Source: Didemnitutus sp047777955 (GTDB taxonomy: Bacteria > Verrucomicrobiota > Verrucomicrobiia > Opitutales > Opitutaceae). From it: a stretch of DNA of 64,000 nucleotides. This document shows positions 48,501 through 57,334 of this stretch, piece by piece. A program made the translations under genes and the position numbers. The number at the start of each line of letters is the position of its first letter. Positions within the stretch are counted from its first letter, which is position 1. The notes under the pieces are model-generated. The model did no database searches, was not told where the DNA came from, and saw only the letters and a list, made by a program, of their open reading frames with translations. The stretch is taken from contig NZ_CP180537.1 in NCBI RefSeq assembly GCF_047777955.1, positions 2,852,001 to 2,916,000 of the forward strand. Reading direction: 5' to 3'.

Positions 48501-48928
48501 CCCTTCATCACGGCGCGCACGACGAGGAGCGGCGTGCTGGTGGCGTGCCGCACGGCGTCGATGGTGCTGCCGTGGATGATGTCGCCGATCAGGCGATGGC
48601 CGTGCGACGCGAGGGCGATTAGGTCGCAGTGCTCGGCCGCCGCGACGCGCACGATCTCGGCCGGCGGGTTGCCGAGCGCCAGCTGGGTCGTCACGGCCAA
48701 GCCGCCCTGCGACAGCTCCGCCGCGCAGCGCGCCAGGTAGTCGCGGTCGGCGCGCATCTCGTCGGACTCGCTCAGCTTGAGCTGCTCGAAGTTCCGCGCC
48801 GCCCAGCCGTCGGCCACGTGGAGCAGGAGGAGCTCCGCGCCGAGCTCGCGGGCCAGCTGCGCGATGTGCGGCAGCAGGGTCGCGTCCGCGCGGCCGTTCT
48901 CGAGGGCGACCAGAATTTTGCGATACAT
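48497..48928 (-). CDS. Universal stress protein
   Basis: A 143-residue UspA-type protein. The alpha/beta fold begins MYRKILVALENG, and the ATP-binding motif is the GHRLIGDIIHGST segment near the C terminus, in the Gly-2x-Gly-9x-Gly-Ser/Thr pattern of nucleotide-binding members. It is cytoplasmic. It starts 3 bases after the mntH stop on the same strand and so is very probably in an operon with the manganese transporter. Confidence 0.92.
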   Translation of the reverse strand: MYRKILVALENGRADATLLPHIAQLARELGAELLLLHVADGWAARNFEQLKLSESDEMRADRDYLARCAAELSQGGLAVTTQLALGNPPAEIVRVAAAEHCDLIALASHGHRLIGDIIHGSTIDAVRHATSTPLLVVRAVMKG

Positions 48929-48931
48929 GGC

Positions 48932-50281
48932 TTAGGGCGACGTGGCGAAGTCGTAGAGGAGTTTCGCGTTCAAGGCGACGATGATCGCGGAGACGAGCCA
49001 TGCCGCCGCCTTGACCCACGCGGGGTTCGCGAACTCGCCCATCTTCGTGCGGTCGCTGGTGAACTGCACGAGCGGGATGACGGCGAACGGCAGCTGCAGG
49101 CTGAGCACCACCTGCGAGAAGACGAGGAGCTTGGCCGTGCCGCTCTCGCCGTAGAGGCCGGCGACGATCGCCGCCGGCACGATCGCGATGGCGCGCGTGA
49201 TCAGGCGGCGGAGCCACGGCCGCAGGCGGAGATTGAGAAAGCCCTCCATCACGATCTGGCCGGCCAGCGTGCCCGTCAGGGTCGAGTTCTGCCCGGAGGC
49301 GAGCAGGGCGACGGCAAAAATCGTGCTGGCCGCGCCGACCCCGAGCATCGGCGAGAGGAGCTGGTAGGCATCCTGGATCTCGGCGACATCGTGATTGCCG
49401 GCCTTGTGGAAGGTCGCGGCGGACACGATGAGGATCGAGGCGTTGATGAAGAGCGCGAACATCAGCGCGAGGGTCGAATCGATGGTCGCGAACTTCACCG
49501 CCTCGCGCTTGCCCGCAGGCGTCGGCTCGTATTTGCGTGTCTGCACGATGGACGAGTGCAGGTAGAGGTTGTGCGGCATCACCGTGGCCCCGAGGATGCC
49601 GATCGCGATGTAGAGCATCTCGGGGTTCGTGATGATCTGCGCTGTGGGCAGGAAGCCGCCGAGCACCTCCTTGACGTCGGGACGGGAGAACAGGATCTCC
49701 AGGCCAAAGCACACGCCGATCAGCGTGACGAGCGACACGACCACCGCCTCGAGGTAACGGAAACCGCGGTGCGCCAGGAACAGCACCAGCATCACATCGA
49801 GCGCCGTCAGGATCACGCCCCAGAAAAGCGGGATGTGAAAGAGCAGGTTGAGCGCGATGGCCGTGCCGATCACCTCGGCGAGGTCGCAGGCGCAGATGGC
49901 GATCTCGCAGAGAAACCACAAGGCGTTCGAGACGGGCCGCGGGTAATGGTCGCGGCAGGCCTGCGCCAGGTCGCGGCCGGTGGCGATGCCGAGCTTCGCA
50001 CAGAGCGACTGGAGCAGGATCGCCATCAGGTTCGAGAGCAGGATGACGCTCAGCAGTGTGTAGCCGAAGCGTGAGCCGCCCGCGAGGTCGGTCGCCCAGT
50101 TGCCCGGATCCATGTAGCCGACCGCGACGAGGTAGCCGGGGCCGGAAAACGCGAGGAGCTTGCGCCAGAAGCCCGCCCCGGCCGGCACCGACACCGTGCC
50201 ATGCGCCTCGGGCAGGCTGCGGGCGAGGCGCGAGTGGCGCCAGCCGGCGTCGGGAGCGGGAGAGGCGGATTGGTTTTCCAT
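48932..50281 (-). CDS. mntH: Nramp-family divalent metal (manganese) transporter
   Basis: A 449-residue membrane protein with about 11 helices that imports Mn2+ (and often Fe2+) with protons. The metal-binding motif is VGYMDPGNWATDL in helix 1, and ATVMPHNLYLHSSIVQ in helix 6 is the second Nramp signature. Start: ATG 50281, six codons inside the ORF. Downstream is the stress protein gene. A DtxR/MntR-like inverted repeat lies 46-63 bases upstream of the start, which supports control by manganese or iron. Confidence 0.96.
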   Translation of the reverse strand: MENQSASPAPDAGWRHSRLARSLPEAHGTVSVPAGAGFWRKLLAFSGPGYLVAVGYMDPGNWATDLAGGSRFGYTLLSVILLSNLMAILLQSLCAKLGIATGRDLAQACRDHYPRPVSNALWFLCEIAICACDLAEVIGTAIALNLLFHIPLFWGVILTALDVMLVLFLAHRGFRYLEAVVVSLVTLIGVCFGLEILFSRPDVKEVLGGFLPTAQIITNPEMLYIAIGILGATVMPHNLYLHSSIVQTRKYEPTPAGKREAVKFATIDSTLALMFALFINASILIVSAATFHKAGNHDVAEIQDAYQLLSPMLGVGAASTIFAVALLASGQNSTLTGTLAGQIVMEGFLNLRLRPWLRRLITRAIAIVPAAIVAGLYGESGTAKLLVFSQVVLSLQLPFAVIPLVQFTSDRTKMGEFANPAWVKAAAWLVSAIIVALNAKLLYDFATSP

Positions 50282-50326
50282 CGGCGGCGCGGAAACCAAA
50301 GCGGAAAAATCAGGAACGCAAGACAG

Positions 50327-50344
50327 ATTTAGGCTTTCCTAATT
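50327..50344 (-). promoter_or_regulatory. DtxR/MntR-like operator upstream of mntH
   Basis: ATTTAGG, CTTT, CCTAATT is an almost perfect inverted repeat with TTAGG...CCTAA cores, the pattern bound by DtxR/IdeR/MntR repressors. It lies about 46-63 bases before the mntH ATG. A second perfect palindrome TTGTG-T-CACAA sits just upstream at 50350-50360. The regulator assignment follows from family knowledge of such boxes; it is not shown here. Confidence 0.6.
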
Positions 50345-50383
50345 TTCAATTGTGTCACAAATCCTGCGCCGCTCCGGCGACGC

Positions 50384-51157
50384 TCACAGCTCCCACACGA
50401 AGCGGAGGACGGGATGCCAGTCCGGCGCCGCGCGATTCAGGCCCACATGCAAGGCAAGGTCCCACGAAAAGCGGTCGGTCGCCTGCCAAAGGGCGCCGAT
50501 GCCGGCCATCGTGGCCCAGCGCCCGCGGGCGCCTTGGGCCCAAGTCGTGCCCTCGATGTAGGCGCTGGCGCGGCCGCCGGCGTTGTAGAGGCAGGTGGCG
50601 TTGGCGGTCAGCCACCAGTCGCGCCCACCCGACCCGTCGTCGAGCCAGTCGTTCTGCGCCATGGCGGAGAGCGACCACCGCTCGGAGAGTGGGCGGCTGA
50701 ACGGGATGATCAGGCCGAACTGGTCGAGCGCCGGGCGCACGTGCTTGGCCGCCGTGTCGCGCACGCGATAGTAGGGCAGCAGCGCGAGCGCCGTGCCCTT
50801 GCCGTCATCCCAGAATTTCCACTTGGCCCGCAGGTAGAGCTCGCCCATCCCGCTCAGGTGGCTGTCGGCGCCGCCGCCCTGCACGCGCTCGTCGTGCCAG
50901 CTTTCGAGGCCGAATTGCACATCAAAGCTCTCCGTCACCCCGGCGGTGAGCTGCACGTAGCCGAGGTAGATCGAGCGATACTCCACCCCATCGCGCGCCG
51001 GCGTGTGTCGGTCGATGGCGACGGTCGCCACGTCGGTCTCCATGAGCCATTTTCCGGGTGCGACCGTCTGGGGCACCTCGGTGAACTGGGCGCGTGCGAC
51101 CCCGGCCGCCAAGGCGACCGTCAACGCCAGAAAACTGCGACGCCACTCACGATCCAT
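50384..51157 (-). CDS. Outer membrane beta-barrel-like protein (phenol MetA-pathway transporter type)
   Basis: A 257-residue protein with signal peptide (SFLALTVALAAGVARAQ) and strands alternating aromatic residues, ending in FVWEL. GLESWHDERV, GELYLRAKWKFWDDGKG, LALLPYYRVR and the C-terminal pattern resemble the PF13557 'putative MetA-pathway of phenol degradation' group of outer membrane proteins. Function in the family is poorly known. ATG 51157 is chosen; ATG 51169 and GTG 51175 are alternatives. It diverges from the iron-type permease, sharing a 150-base control region. Confidence 0.75.
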   Translation of the reverse strand: MDREWRRSFLALTVALAAGVARAQFTEVPQTVAPGKWLMETDVATVAIDRHTPARDGVEYRSIYLGYVQLTAGVTESFDVQFGLESWHDERVQGGGADSHLSGMGELYLRAKWKFWDDGKGTALALLPYYRVRDTAAKHVRPALDQFGLIIPFSRPLSERWSLSAMAQNDWLDDGSGGRDWWLTANATCLYNAGGRASAYIEGTTWAQGARGRWATMAGIGALWQATDRFSWDLALHVGLNRAAPDWHPVLRFVWEL

Positions 51158-51208
51158 GGGGAAAATCATCGTCACGGGGCCGGGGGAAATTGAGGCGGAT
51201 CATAGCCG

Positions 51209-51232
51209 CCTGAACCTGAACGCAACCTGAAC
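51209..51232. promoter_or_regulatory. Direct repeats of CCTGAAC between divergent genes
   Basis: CCTGAAC occurs at 51209-51215, 51215-51221 and 51226-51232. The second and third copies are separated by four bases (11-bp period), the geometry of PhoB/OmpR-family response-regulator boxes. It lies between the outer membrane protein gene and the permease gene, which read away from each other. Confidence 0.4.
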
Positions 51233-51240
51233 TTGCGTCT

Positions 51241-51266
51241 CCGGCCCCCCCCTCCGGCCGGTTTTT
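51241..51266 (+). promoter_or_regulatory. Terminator-like hairpin in the permease leader
   Basis: CCGGCC and GGCCGG form a 6-bp GC stem around a C-rich loop, followed by five T, about 42 bases before the permease start. As the upstream gene is divergent, the hairpin lies on the permease transcript and could attenuate it. Confidence 0.45.
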
Positions 51267-51307
51267 CCGCCTTGCCGCATCGGGCGCGGTCGGACGACAT
51301 CCTACGC

Positions 51308-53002
51308 ATGTCGAAAGGCTTCGCGCGGATCGTCTTTATCAGCACGCTGGTGTTCTTCGCCGCGTTCTTTGCCTGGCCGATTTTCCAGATCCTGAAGGGC
51401 GGGTTCATCGACGCCGACGGCAAGCTCACTTTCGCCTACCTCGGCGCGCTCCTCAGCGACCCGATCTACCTCGGCGGTCTGGCGAACTCCTTCCTGCTCG
51501 CGCTGACGACCACGACCTTCGCCCTGCTGATCGCCCTCCCGCTCGCGGTCGTGTCGGACCGCTACCTGTTTCCGCTCAAGAACCTCCTCGGTTCGCTCGT
51601 GCTCGTGCCGATGATCCTGCCGCCCTTCGTCGGCGCGATCGGCATCAAGCAGATCCTCGGGCAATACGGCGCGCTCAACAGCCTGATCATCGAGCTCGGC
51701 CTGCGGCCGCACGGCTGGACCTTCGACTGGCTCGGCGCCAACCAGTTTCTCGGCATCGCGATCGTCAACGCCTTCTCGCTCTACCCGATCATCTACCTCA
51801 ACGCCGTCGCCTCGCTCGCCAACATCGACCCCGCGATGGAGGAGGCCGCGGTCAACCTCGGCTGCACCGGCTTCCGCCGCTTCTTCAAGATCACCCTCCC
51901 GCTGATCAAGCCCGGCCTCTTCGCCGGCGGCACCATCGTCTTCATCTGGGCCTTCACCGACCTGGGCGTGGCGCTGATCTTCGACTACGCGCGCGTCACC
52001 TCGGTCCAGATTTTCTACGGCCTGAAGGATATCGGCGGCAACCCGTTCCCCTACGCGCTCGTCGCCGTCATGCTCGCGAGCTCCGTCCTCTTCTACGCCA
52101 TCGGCAAGGGCCTCTTCGGCCGCCAGTCCTACGCGATGATGGCCAAGGCCACGCACGCCGGCGGCGCGCAAAAGCTCACCGGCGGACGCGCCTGGGCCGC
52201 CACGGCACTCTTCGCCGGCATCACGTTCGTCGCGATCCTCCCCCACCTCGGCGTCGTCGCCGTCGCGTTCTCGAGCGACTGGTATGCGACCGTGCTGCCG
52301 CACAACCTCACCGCCGAGAACTTCAAGCTCGCGCTCGGCCACGACCTGACCGTCCCGGCCATCGCCAACAGCCTCAAATACGCGAGCATCTCCACCGTGA
52401 TCGACCTCGTGCTCGGCATCGCGCTGGCCTACGTCGTCGTCCGCTCGAAGATCGCCGGCCGCCAGATCCTCGACTTCCTCGCCATGCTCCCGCTCGCCGT
52501 CCCCGGCCTCGTGCTGGCGTTCGGCTACCTCGCCATGAGCCAGGAGGGGAAATTCTTCTCCTTCCTCAACCCCATCGCGAATCCCACCATCCTGCTCATC
52601 ATCGCCTACTCCATCCGCCGCCTGCCCTACGTCGTGCGCTCCGCCGCCGCCGGTTTCCAGCAGACGAGCGAGACGCTCGAGGAGGCCGCGCAGAACCTGG
52701 GCTGCCCGCCGCTCAAGGCCACCTTCAAGATCACGATCCCGCTGATCCTCGCCAACCTGATCGCAGGCGGCCTCCTCGCCTTCTCCTTCGCCATGCTCGA
52801 GGTCTCGGACTCGCTCATCCTCGCGCAAAAACAGGTCTACTACCCGATCACGAAGGCCATCTACGAACTCTTCCAGCTGCTCGGCGACGGCAAGTTCATC
52901 GCCTCCGCCCTCGGCGTCTGGGCCATGGCATTCCTCGGCATCACCATCGCCGGCATGACCGTCCTGCTCGGCAAGAAGCTGGGCGCGATCTTCCGCGTGT
53001 GA
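51308..53002 (+). CDS. Iron-type ABC transporter permease with two fused permease domains (FbpB-like)
   Basis: A 564-residue protein with about 12 membrane helices in two similar halves. Each half has an EAA loop: MEEAAVNLGCTGFRRFFKITLPLIKPG and LEEAAQNLGCPPLKATFKITIPLILAN, as in ferric iron or thiamine/2-aminoethylphosphonate permeases of the FbpB/ThiP type. It stands alone: no ATPase or binding protein lies beside it, although an iron-type binding protein occurs 10 kb away (63230). The start at 51308 is ATG; the upstream in-frame TTG (51233) would run through the hairpin. Confidence 0.93.
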   Translation: MSKGFARIVFISTLVFFAAFFAWPIFQILKGGFIDADGKLTFAYLGALLSDPIYLGGLANSFLLALTTTTFALLIALPLAVVSDRYLFPLKNLLGSLVLVPMILPPFVGAIGIKQILGQYGALNSLIIELGLRPHGWTFDWLGANQFLGIAIVNAFSLYPIIYLNAVASLANIDPAMEEAAVNLGCTGFRRFFKITLPLIKPGLFAGGTIVFIWAFTDLGVALIFDYARVTSVQIFYGLKDIGGNPFPYALVAVMLASSVLFYAIGKGLFGRQSYAMMAKATHAGGAQKLTGGRAWAATALFAGITFVAILPHLGVVAVAFSSDWYATVLPHNLTAENFKLALGHDLTVPAIANSLKYASISTVIDLVLGIALAYVVVRSKIAGRQILDFLAMLPLAVPGLVLAFGYLAMSQEGKFFSFLNPIANPTILLIIAYSIRRLPYVVRSAAAGFQQTSETLEEAAQNLGCPPLKATFKITIPLILANLIAGGLLAFSFAMLEVSDSLILAQKQVYYPITKAIYELFQLLGDGKFIASALGVWAMAFLGITIAGMTVLLGKKLGAIFRV

Positions 53003-53006
53003 ACGA

Positions 53007-53023
53007 AGCCGGCTCCGCCGGCT
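53007..53023. terminator. Hairpin between the permease and MFS genes
   Basis: AGCCGGC and GCCGGCT form a 7-bp stem with a TCC loop, 4 bases after the permease stop. There is no T run, so termination in both directions is likely but weak by rule. Confidence 0.4.
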
Positions 53024-53056
53024 CGCGCCCTCGTCACCGCCGCTGCGCGCGTCCCG

Positions 53057-54202
53057 TCAGCGGCGCTGATCCAGCGCCGCCCGTGGCAGCACCGTTCCGA
53101 TCGCCGCCACCGCCAGGCCGATCGCCGCGGTGAAGAGGAAATAGCGCCCGCCCTCGTGCAGCCCCAGCGCCGTGAGCAGGACCGGCGCGAAGCCCGCCAG
53201 GATGCGCCCGAGATTGTAGGCGGCGCCGGACAGCGTCGTGCGGTAGCGATCGAAGACCTCGTTGAAATACGCCCCCATCAGCCCGAACGGCACGCCGTTC
53301 AGGAGCGGCAGCACGAGCGCGAAGAGCAGGCTGCGCCCGGGCCACGACCAACCCCAGCACGCCACCGACAGCACCGTCAGTCCGACGGCGTAGACGAGCA
53401 TCGCCCGCGCCACGCCCACCCGCCGCACCAGCCACGCGCCCACGAGCATGCCGGGCGCGACGTTGCCCCAGAACAGCACCGTGAACCACGGCGATTGCGG
53501 CAGCTCGCGCGCATAGAAGACGTTCATCGTGCCGCTCGCGATCGTCAGGCTCGCGATGGCGAAGCACACCGCGAACGCGCGGCCGTGCACGCGCAGCGTC
53601 TCGGCCAACGACACCGGCGCGCCCGCCGCGATCGCCGGCACCTCCGCCAACGCCCGGCCGCGCCACGCCGCGAGCAGCGCCACCGGCACGATCGATGCCG
53701 CGAAAAGCGCCCGCCAGCCCACCACCGGCAGCGCGAACCGCGCCGCCAGCGCCGCGAGCAAACCGCCGAGGATGGAGAACTGCAGCCACGCCGAGAACCG
53801 ATACCGCGCGGCGCCCGTGACGCGCTCGGCCAGGTAAGTGTGGCTGATGCCCCACTCCGCCCCGAGCGCGAGCGACGCCAGCAACCGGAACGCCAGCAGG
53901 CTCCCCGCGCTCCACGCCAGGCTGATGCCCGCGATGCCGAGCCCGTAGACCCCGAACGTCGCCAGCATCGCGCGCCCGCGCCCCCAGCGGTCCGCCAGCA
54001 CGCCGAACAGCAGCGAGCCCGCGCCGACGCCCGCCAGCCCCGCGAACTGCAGCCAGCTGCTCTGCGCCGGACTGAGCGCAAACTCCGCCGCCAGGGCGCG
54101 CTCGAGATAGACGAACAGGTAGAGGTCGTAGTAGTCGAAGAACAGGCCGACGAAGGCCGTCCAGTAGATCTTCGCCGGAGACGGGGCCGCGGATGTCGTC
54201 AC
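53057..54202 (-). CDS. Major facilitator superfamily transporter
   Basis: A 381-residue carrier with about 12 membrane helices. The loop 2-3 signature is visible as GVLADRWGRGRAML, and a D/E-rich first helix segment FFDYYDLYLFVYLERAL precedes it, as in the metabolite:proton symporter and sialate families. The substrate is unknown. The GTG start (54202) overlaps the stop of the upstream TPR gene by four bases. The glmM-trpD and TPR genes lie upstream on the same strand. Confidence 0.88.
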   Translation of the reverse strand: MTTSAAPSPAKIYWTAFVGLFFDYYDLYLFVYLERALAAEFALSPAQSSWLQFAGLAGVGAGSLLFGVLADRWGRGRAMLATFGVYGLGIAGISLAWSAGSLLAFRLLASLALGAEWGISHTYLAERVTGAARYRFSAWLQFSILGGLLAALAARFALPVVGWRALFAASIVPVALLAAWRGRALAEVPAIAAGAPVSLAETLRVHGRAFAVCFAIASLTIASGTMNVFYARELPQSPWFTVLFWGNVAPGMLVGAWLVRRVGVARAMLVYAVGLTVLSVACWGWSWPGRSLLFALVLPLLNGVPFGLMGAYFNEVFDRYRTTLSGAAYNLGRILAGFAPVLLTALGLHEGGRYFLFTAAIGLAVAAIGTVLPRAALDQRR

Positions 54203-54825
54203 GCTTTCACCTTGGTCCGGAAATCCCCGCCTTCCTCCCAGTGTCCCGCCGCCATCGTCTGCGCGACGGCCGCATCCTTGCGCAGCGCCTGCGCCGCCCC
54301 GTGGATCGGCTCGCGCGCGAGCACGGCCTCCGCGCAGCGCACCGCCGCGTCCGCCCGTCCCGCCTCGAGCTGCGCGCGCCCGAGCGCGATCAGGTTGGCC
54401 GGATCGCCGGGCGTCTCCGCGCAGAGCGCCTCGAAGGCGAACACCGCCGTCGCCCGCCAGCCGAGCGCCGCCGCCGTCCGGCCGAGCAGCCGCAGGCCGG
54501 CCGCGCCGTGCGGATCGCGCTCGAGCGCCGCCTGCGCGCAGGCCAGCGCACCGGCCGGATCCTTCGCCCGCACGGCGTGGCCGCGCAGCAGGAGCGGCGC
54601 GGCCATGAGGCGGCCGACAACCCGCGCGAGGAAGCGGCCTGGACCGCGTTTCAGTTGCGCCGCCCGCTCGAGCTGACGCACCGGCAGGCAGCCGGGCGCA
54701 ACCGCGAGCACCTCGCGCGCCAGCGCGGTCGCGTGCGCGAAGTCGCCGCGCGCGAACGCCGCCCGCGCGCTTTCCACCAGCTTTTGCAGCCGGGGCTCCA
54801 GCGACGCGACGGATTGCTCGGTCAT
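54199..54825 (-). CDS. Tetratricopeptide-repeat protein of unknown function
   Basis: A 208-residue, Ala/Arg/Leu-rich helical protein. Repeats such as RAAFARGDFAHATALAREVL, GALACAQAALERDP and RAQLEAGRADAAVRCAEAVL follow the TPR pattern. No signal peptide is present, so it is probably cytoplasmic. It is coupled to the MFS gene by a four-base overlap. Confidence 0.7.
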   Translation of the reverse strand: MTEQSVASLEPRLQKLVESARAAFARGDFAHATALAREVLAVAPGCLPVRQLERAAQLKRGPGRFLARVVGRLMAAPLLLRGHAVRAKDPAGALACAQAALERDPHGAAGLRLLGRTAAALGWRATAVFAFEALCAETPGDPANLIALGRAQLEAGRADAAVRCAEAVLAREPIHGAAQALRKDAAVAQTMAAGHWEEGGDFRTKVKA

Positions 54826-54867
54826 GCGAGCGGGATGCCAGCGCGGCGCGGACCGTGCAAGCGCGGC

Positions 54868-56205
54868 TTACACCACCTCGAGGTCCGCGCGCACGGCCTG
54901 CTCCAGCCGCGCCAGCGCCCCGTGCACGACCGCATCCGTCGGGCCCTCGACGAGCAGCCGCAGCTTCGGCTCGGTGCCGGAATACCGCACCAGCACGCGA
55001 CCCTGCGCGCCGAGCTCGCGCTCGAGCGCGGCGATGGTCGCAGGGAGCGTCGGCAACCCCTCCAGCGGCTTCTTTTCCCGGACGGTGAGCGCCGCGGTGA
55101 CCTGCGGAAATTTCGTCAACTGCCGGCGCAGGACCGAGAGCGGCTGCCCGCTCGCGAGCATCACCTCGAGCACCTTCAGGGCCGCGACGAGGCCGTCGCC
55201 GGTCGGGGAAACCTCGGCGCAGATCACGTGGCCGGACGACTCGCCGCCCAGCGTGGCGTGGTCCGCAAGCATGCGCTCGATCACGTAGCGGTCGCCGACG
55301 GGAGTGCGCACGACCGTGCCGCCGGCCGCCGCGACCGCGGCGTCGACGCCGAGATTGCTCTGCACCGTGATCACCAACCGGCCGCGCGCGAGCCGGCCGC
55401 CCTTCAGGGCGTGCAGCGCCAGCACGGTCAAGATCTCGTCGCCGTCGAGCACGTCGCCGTTCTCGTCGCACAGGATGCACCGGTCCGCGTCGCCGTCGTG
55501 GGCGATGCCGACGCGGGCGCCGTGCGCCTTCACCGCGGCCGCCATCGGCTCCGGATGCTGGCTGCCGACGCCTTCGTTGATGTTCCGCCCGTCCGGCGTG
55601 CAGCCGATGGCGACGACTTCGGCGCCGAGCTGCGTCAGCACGGCGTGGCTCGTCTGGCAGCCCGCGCCGTTCGCGCCGTCGAGGACGATTTTCCAGCCGC
55701 GCAGGCAATGCGCCGGGAGCAGGCGCGCCGCGGTCGCCACGTAGAGCGAGCGCGCGTCGTAGCTCCCCAGCGCGGCCCCGCCCGCGCCGGCCGTCGCGGG
55801 CAGCAGGGCCTCGATGCGCGCCTCCTCGTCGTCGGTGAGCTTGATGCCGGCGGGACCGAAGAACTTGATGCCGTTGTCCGCGGCGGGATTGTGCGACGCG
55901 GTGATGACCACGCCGAACGCCGCCGGCGCCTGGCGCAGCGCGAGGCTGACCGCCGGCGTGGGCACGACGCCGAGGCTGACGGGCTGGAAGCCTTCCGCGG
56001 CCAGGCCGCCGGCGAGCGCCGCCTCGAGGCTGGCGCCGGACGCACGGGTGTCGCGGCCGAGGTAGACGACCGGCGAGGCCGCGCCGCGTTCACGGGCGAA
56101 GCGGGCCGCCGCGGCGCCGAGCCGCCAGGCGAACGCCTCGTTCATGACCGCGCTGCCGTAGGCACCGCGCACGCCGTCCGTGCCGAAGTATTTCCGCGAA
56201 CCCAT
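54868..56205 (-). CDS. glmM: Phosphoglucosamine mutase
   Basis: Converts glucosamine-6-phosphate to glucosamine-1-phosphate for peptidoglycan and LPS precursors. 445 residues, the normal length. N-terminal KYFGTDGVRG is the family signature; the phosphoserine loop ITASHNPAADNG carries the catalytic Ser at about residue 104, and the metal-binding loop is DGDADRC (about residues 240-250). The sugar-binding GGESSGHVI and the C-terminal phosphate-binding region RYSGTEPKLR are present. It is followed closely by trpD upstream on the same strand (3 bases apart). Confidence 0.97.
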   Translation of the reverse strand: MGSRKYFGTDGVRGAYGSAVMNEAFAWRLGAAAARFARERGAASPVVYLGRDTRASGASLEAALAGGLAAEGFQPVSLGVVPTPAVSLALRQAPAAFGVVITASHNPAADNGIKFFGPAGIKLTDDEEARIEALLPATAGAGGAALGSYDARSLYVATAARLLPAHCLRGWKIVLDGANGAGCQTSHAVLTQLGAEVVAIGCTPDGRNINEGVGSQHPEPMAAAVKAHGARVGIAHDGDADRCILCDENGDVLDGDEILTVLALHALKGGRLARGRLVITVQSNLGVDAAVAAAGGTVVRTPVGDRYVIERMLADHATLGGESSGHVICAEVSPTGDGLVAALKVLEVMLASGQPLSVLRRQLTKFPQVTAALTVREKKPLEGLPTLPATIAALERELGAQGRVLVRYSGTEPKLRLLVEGPTDAVVHGALARLEQAVRADLEVV

Positions 56206-56208
56206 CCC

Positions 56209-57252
56209 TTACGAACGATAGAATTCGCGGGTGGCGGCAATCTTTTTGGCGACGGCCCCGCCGCGCAGGAGCTCGCGCGCCACCGTCACCCCGCTGCGCA
56301 GGTCCGGCTGGCGGCCGACGACCCACAAGCCCATCGCGGCGACGGCGACGATCGTGTCCATCAGCCCGCGCGGCGCGCGGCCGGCGAGGATCGCCTCCGT
56401 GAGCGCGACGTTCGTCGCGACGTCGCCGCCGACGAGGTCGGCGAACGGCGCGCGCTCCAGGCCGAAGTCCGCCGGCGTCCAGTTGGCCGCGGCGTCCTTC
56501 AGCCGGCCGACGCCGGCGACGAGGTTGTCGGTGGCCGTCGTCCACTCGTCGATCCCCTGCCCCGGGGCGATCGCGCCGTGCGCGACGATGCCGGCCGGGC
56601 AGCCGAGCACCGCGAGCGTGGCGGCGAACTTCGGCACCAGCGCCGGCGAGTAGACGCCGAGCATGACGTGCGCGGGACGGCCCGGGTTGATGAGCGGGCC
56701 GAGGATGTTGAAGATCGTGCGCTGGCCGCGCGCAGCGAGGGCCTTGCGCGCGGGCGCGATGTGCTTGAACGTCGGGTGGTAGGCCGGCGCGAAGAAGAAG
56801 CAGTAGCCGAGCTCGCGCAGCGCGGCGCGGGTCTTCTCCGGCGACGCCTGGAGGTCGAGGCCGAAGGCCGCCATCAGGTCGGCGCTGCCGCACTTGGAGG
56901 TGATGCCGGCGTTGCCGTGCTTCATCACCGGCACGCCCGCGGCGGCCAGCGTGAGCGTCACGAGGGTGGAGACGTTGAAGCCGCCGGCGTGGTCGCCGCC
57001 GGTGCCGACGATGTCCAGCGCGCGCGGCGCCCATTCCTGCACGCCGGGGTCGCGCGCCACGCCGCGGTAGGCCTGGGCGAAGGCGGCGATCTCGTCCGCC
57101 GTCTCGCCCTTGGCCGCGAGCGCGGCGAGGAATTCGATCTTGGTCGCCTCGGCCAGGTCGGGGCTGGCGAGCGCGAGCGCGGCGGCGCGCGCCTCGGCGG
57201 CGTCGAGATCGCGGCGGGCGTGGAGTTTTCCGGTCAGCTGCTCGAGCAACAT
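56209..57252 (-). CDS. trpD: Anthranilate phosphoribosyltransferase
   Basis: Second step of tryptophan synthesis, joining anthranilate with PRPP. 347 residues. The PRPP-binding GTGGDHAGGFNVSTL and the anthranilate-side HGNAGITSKCGSADLMAAFG are intact; NILGPLINPGRP is a further signature. ATG 57252 gives MLLEQLTGKLHARRDL; the ORF runs further upstream without coding character. No other trp gene is in the window, so the pathway is dispersed here. Confidence 0.95.
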   Translation of the reverse strand: MLLEQLTGKLHARRDLDAAEARAAALALASPDLAEATKIEFLAALAAKGETADEIAAFAQAYRGVARDPGVQEWAPRALDIVGTGGDHAGGFNVSTLVTLTLAAAGVPVMKHGNAGITSKCGSADLMAAFGLDLQASPEKTRAALRELGYCFFFAPAYHPTFKHIAPARKALAARGQRTIFNILGPLINPGRPAHVMLGVYSPALVPKFAATLAVLGCPAGIVAHGAIAPGQGIDEWTTATDNLVAGVGRLKDAAANWTPADFGLERAPFADLVGGDVATNVALTEAILAGRAPRGLMDTIVAVAAMGLWVVGRQPDLRSGVTVARELLRGGAVAKKIAATREFYRS

Positions 57253-57334
57253 GGCCGCGCATCCAAGCCGGACCGCGCGCGCGACGGCAAAGCATAATTC
57301 TCGACAGCCGCGCCCGATTTCGGACGCTCGCCCT

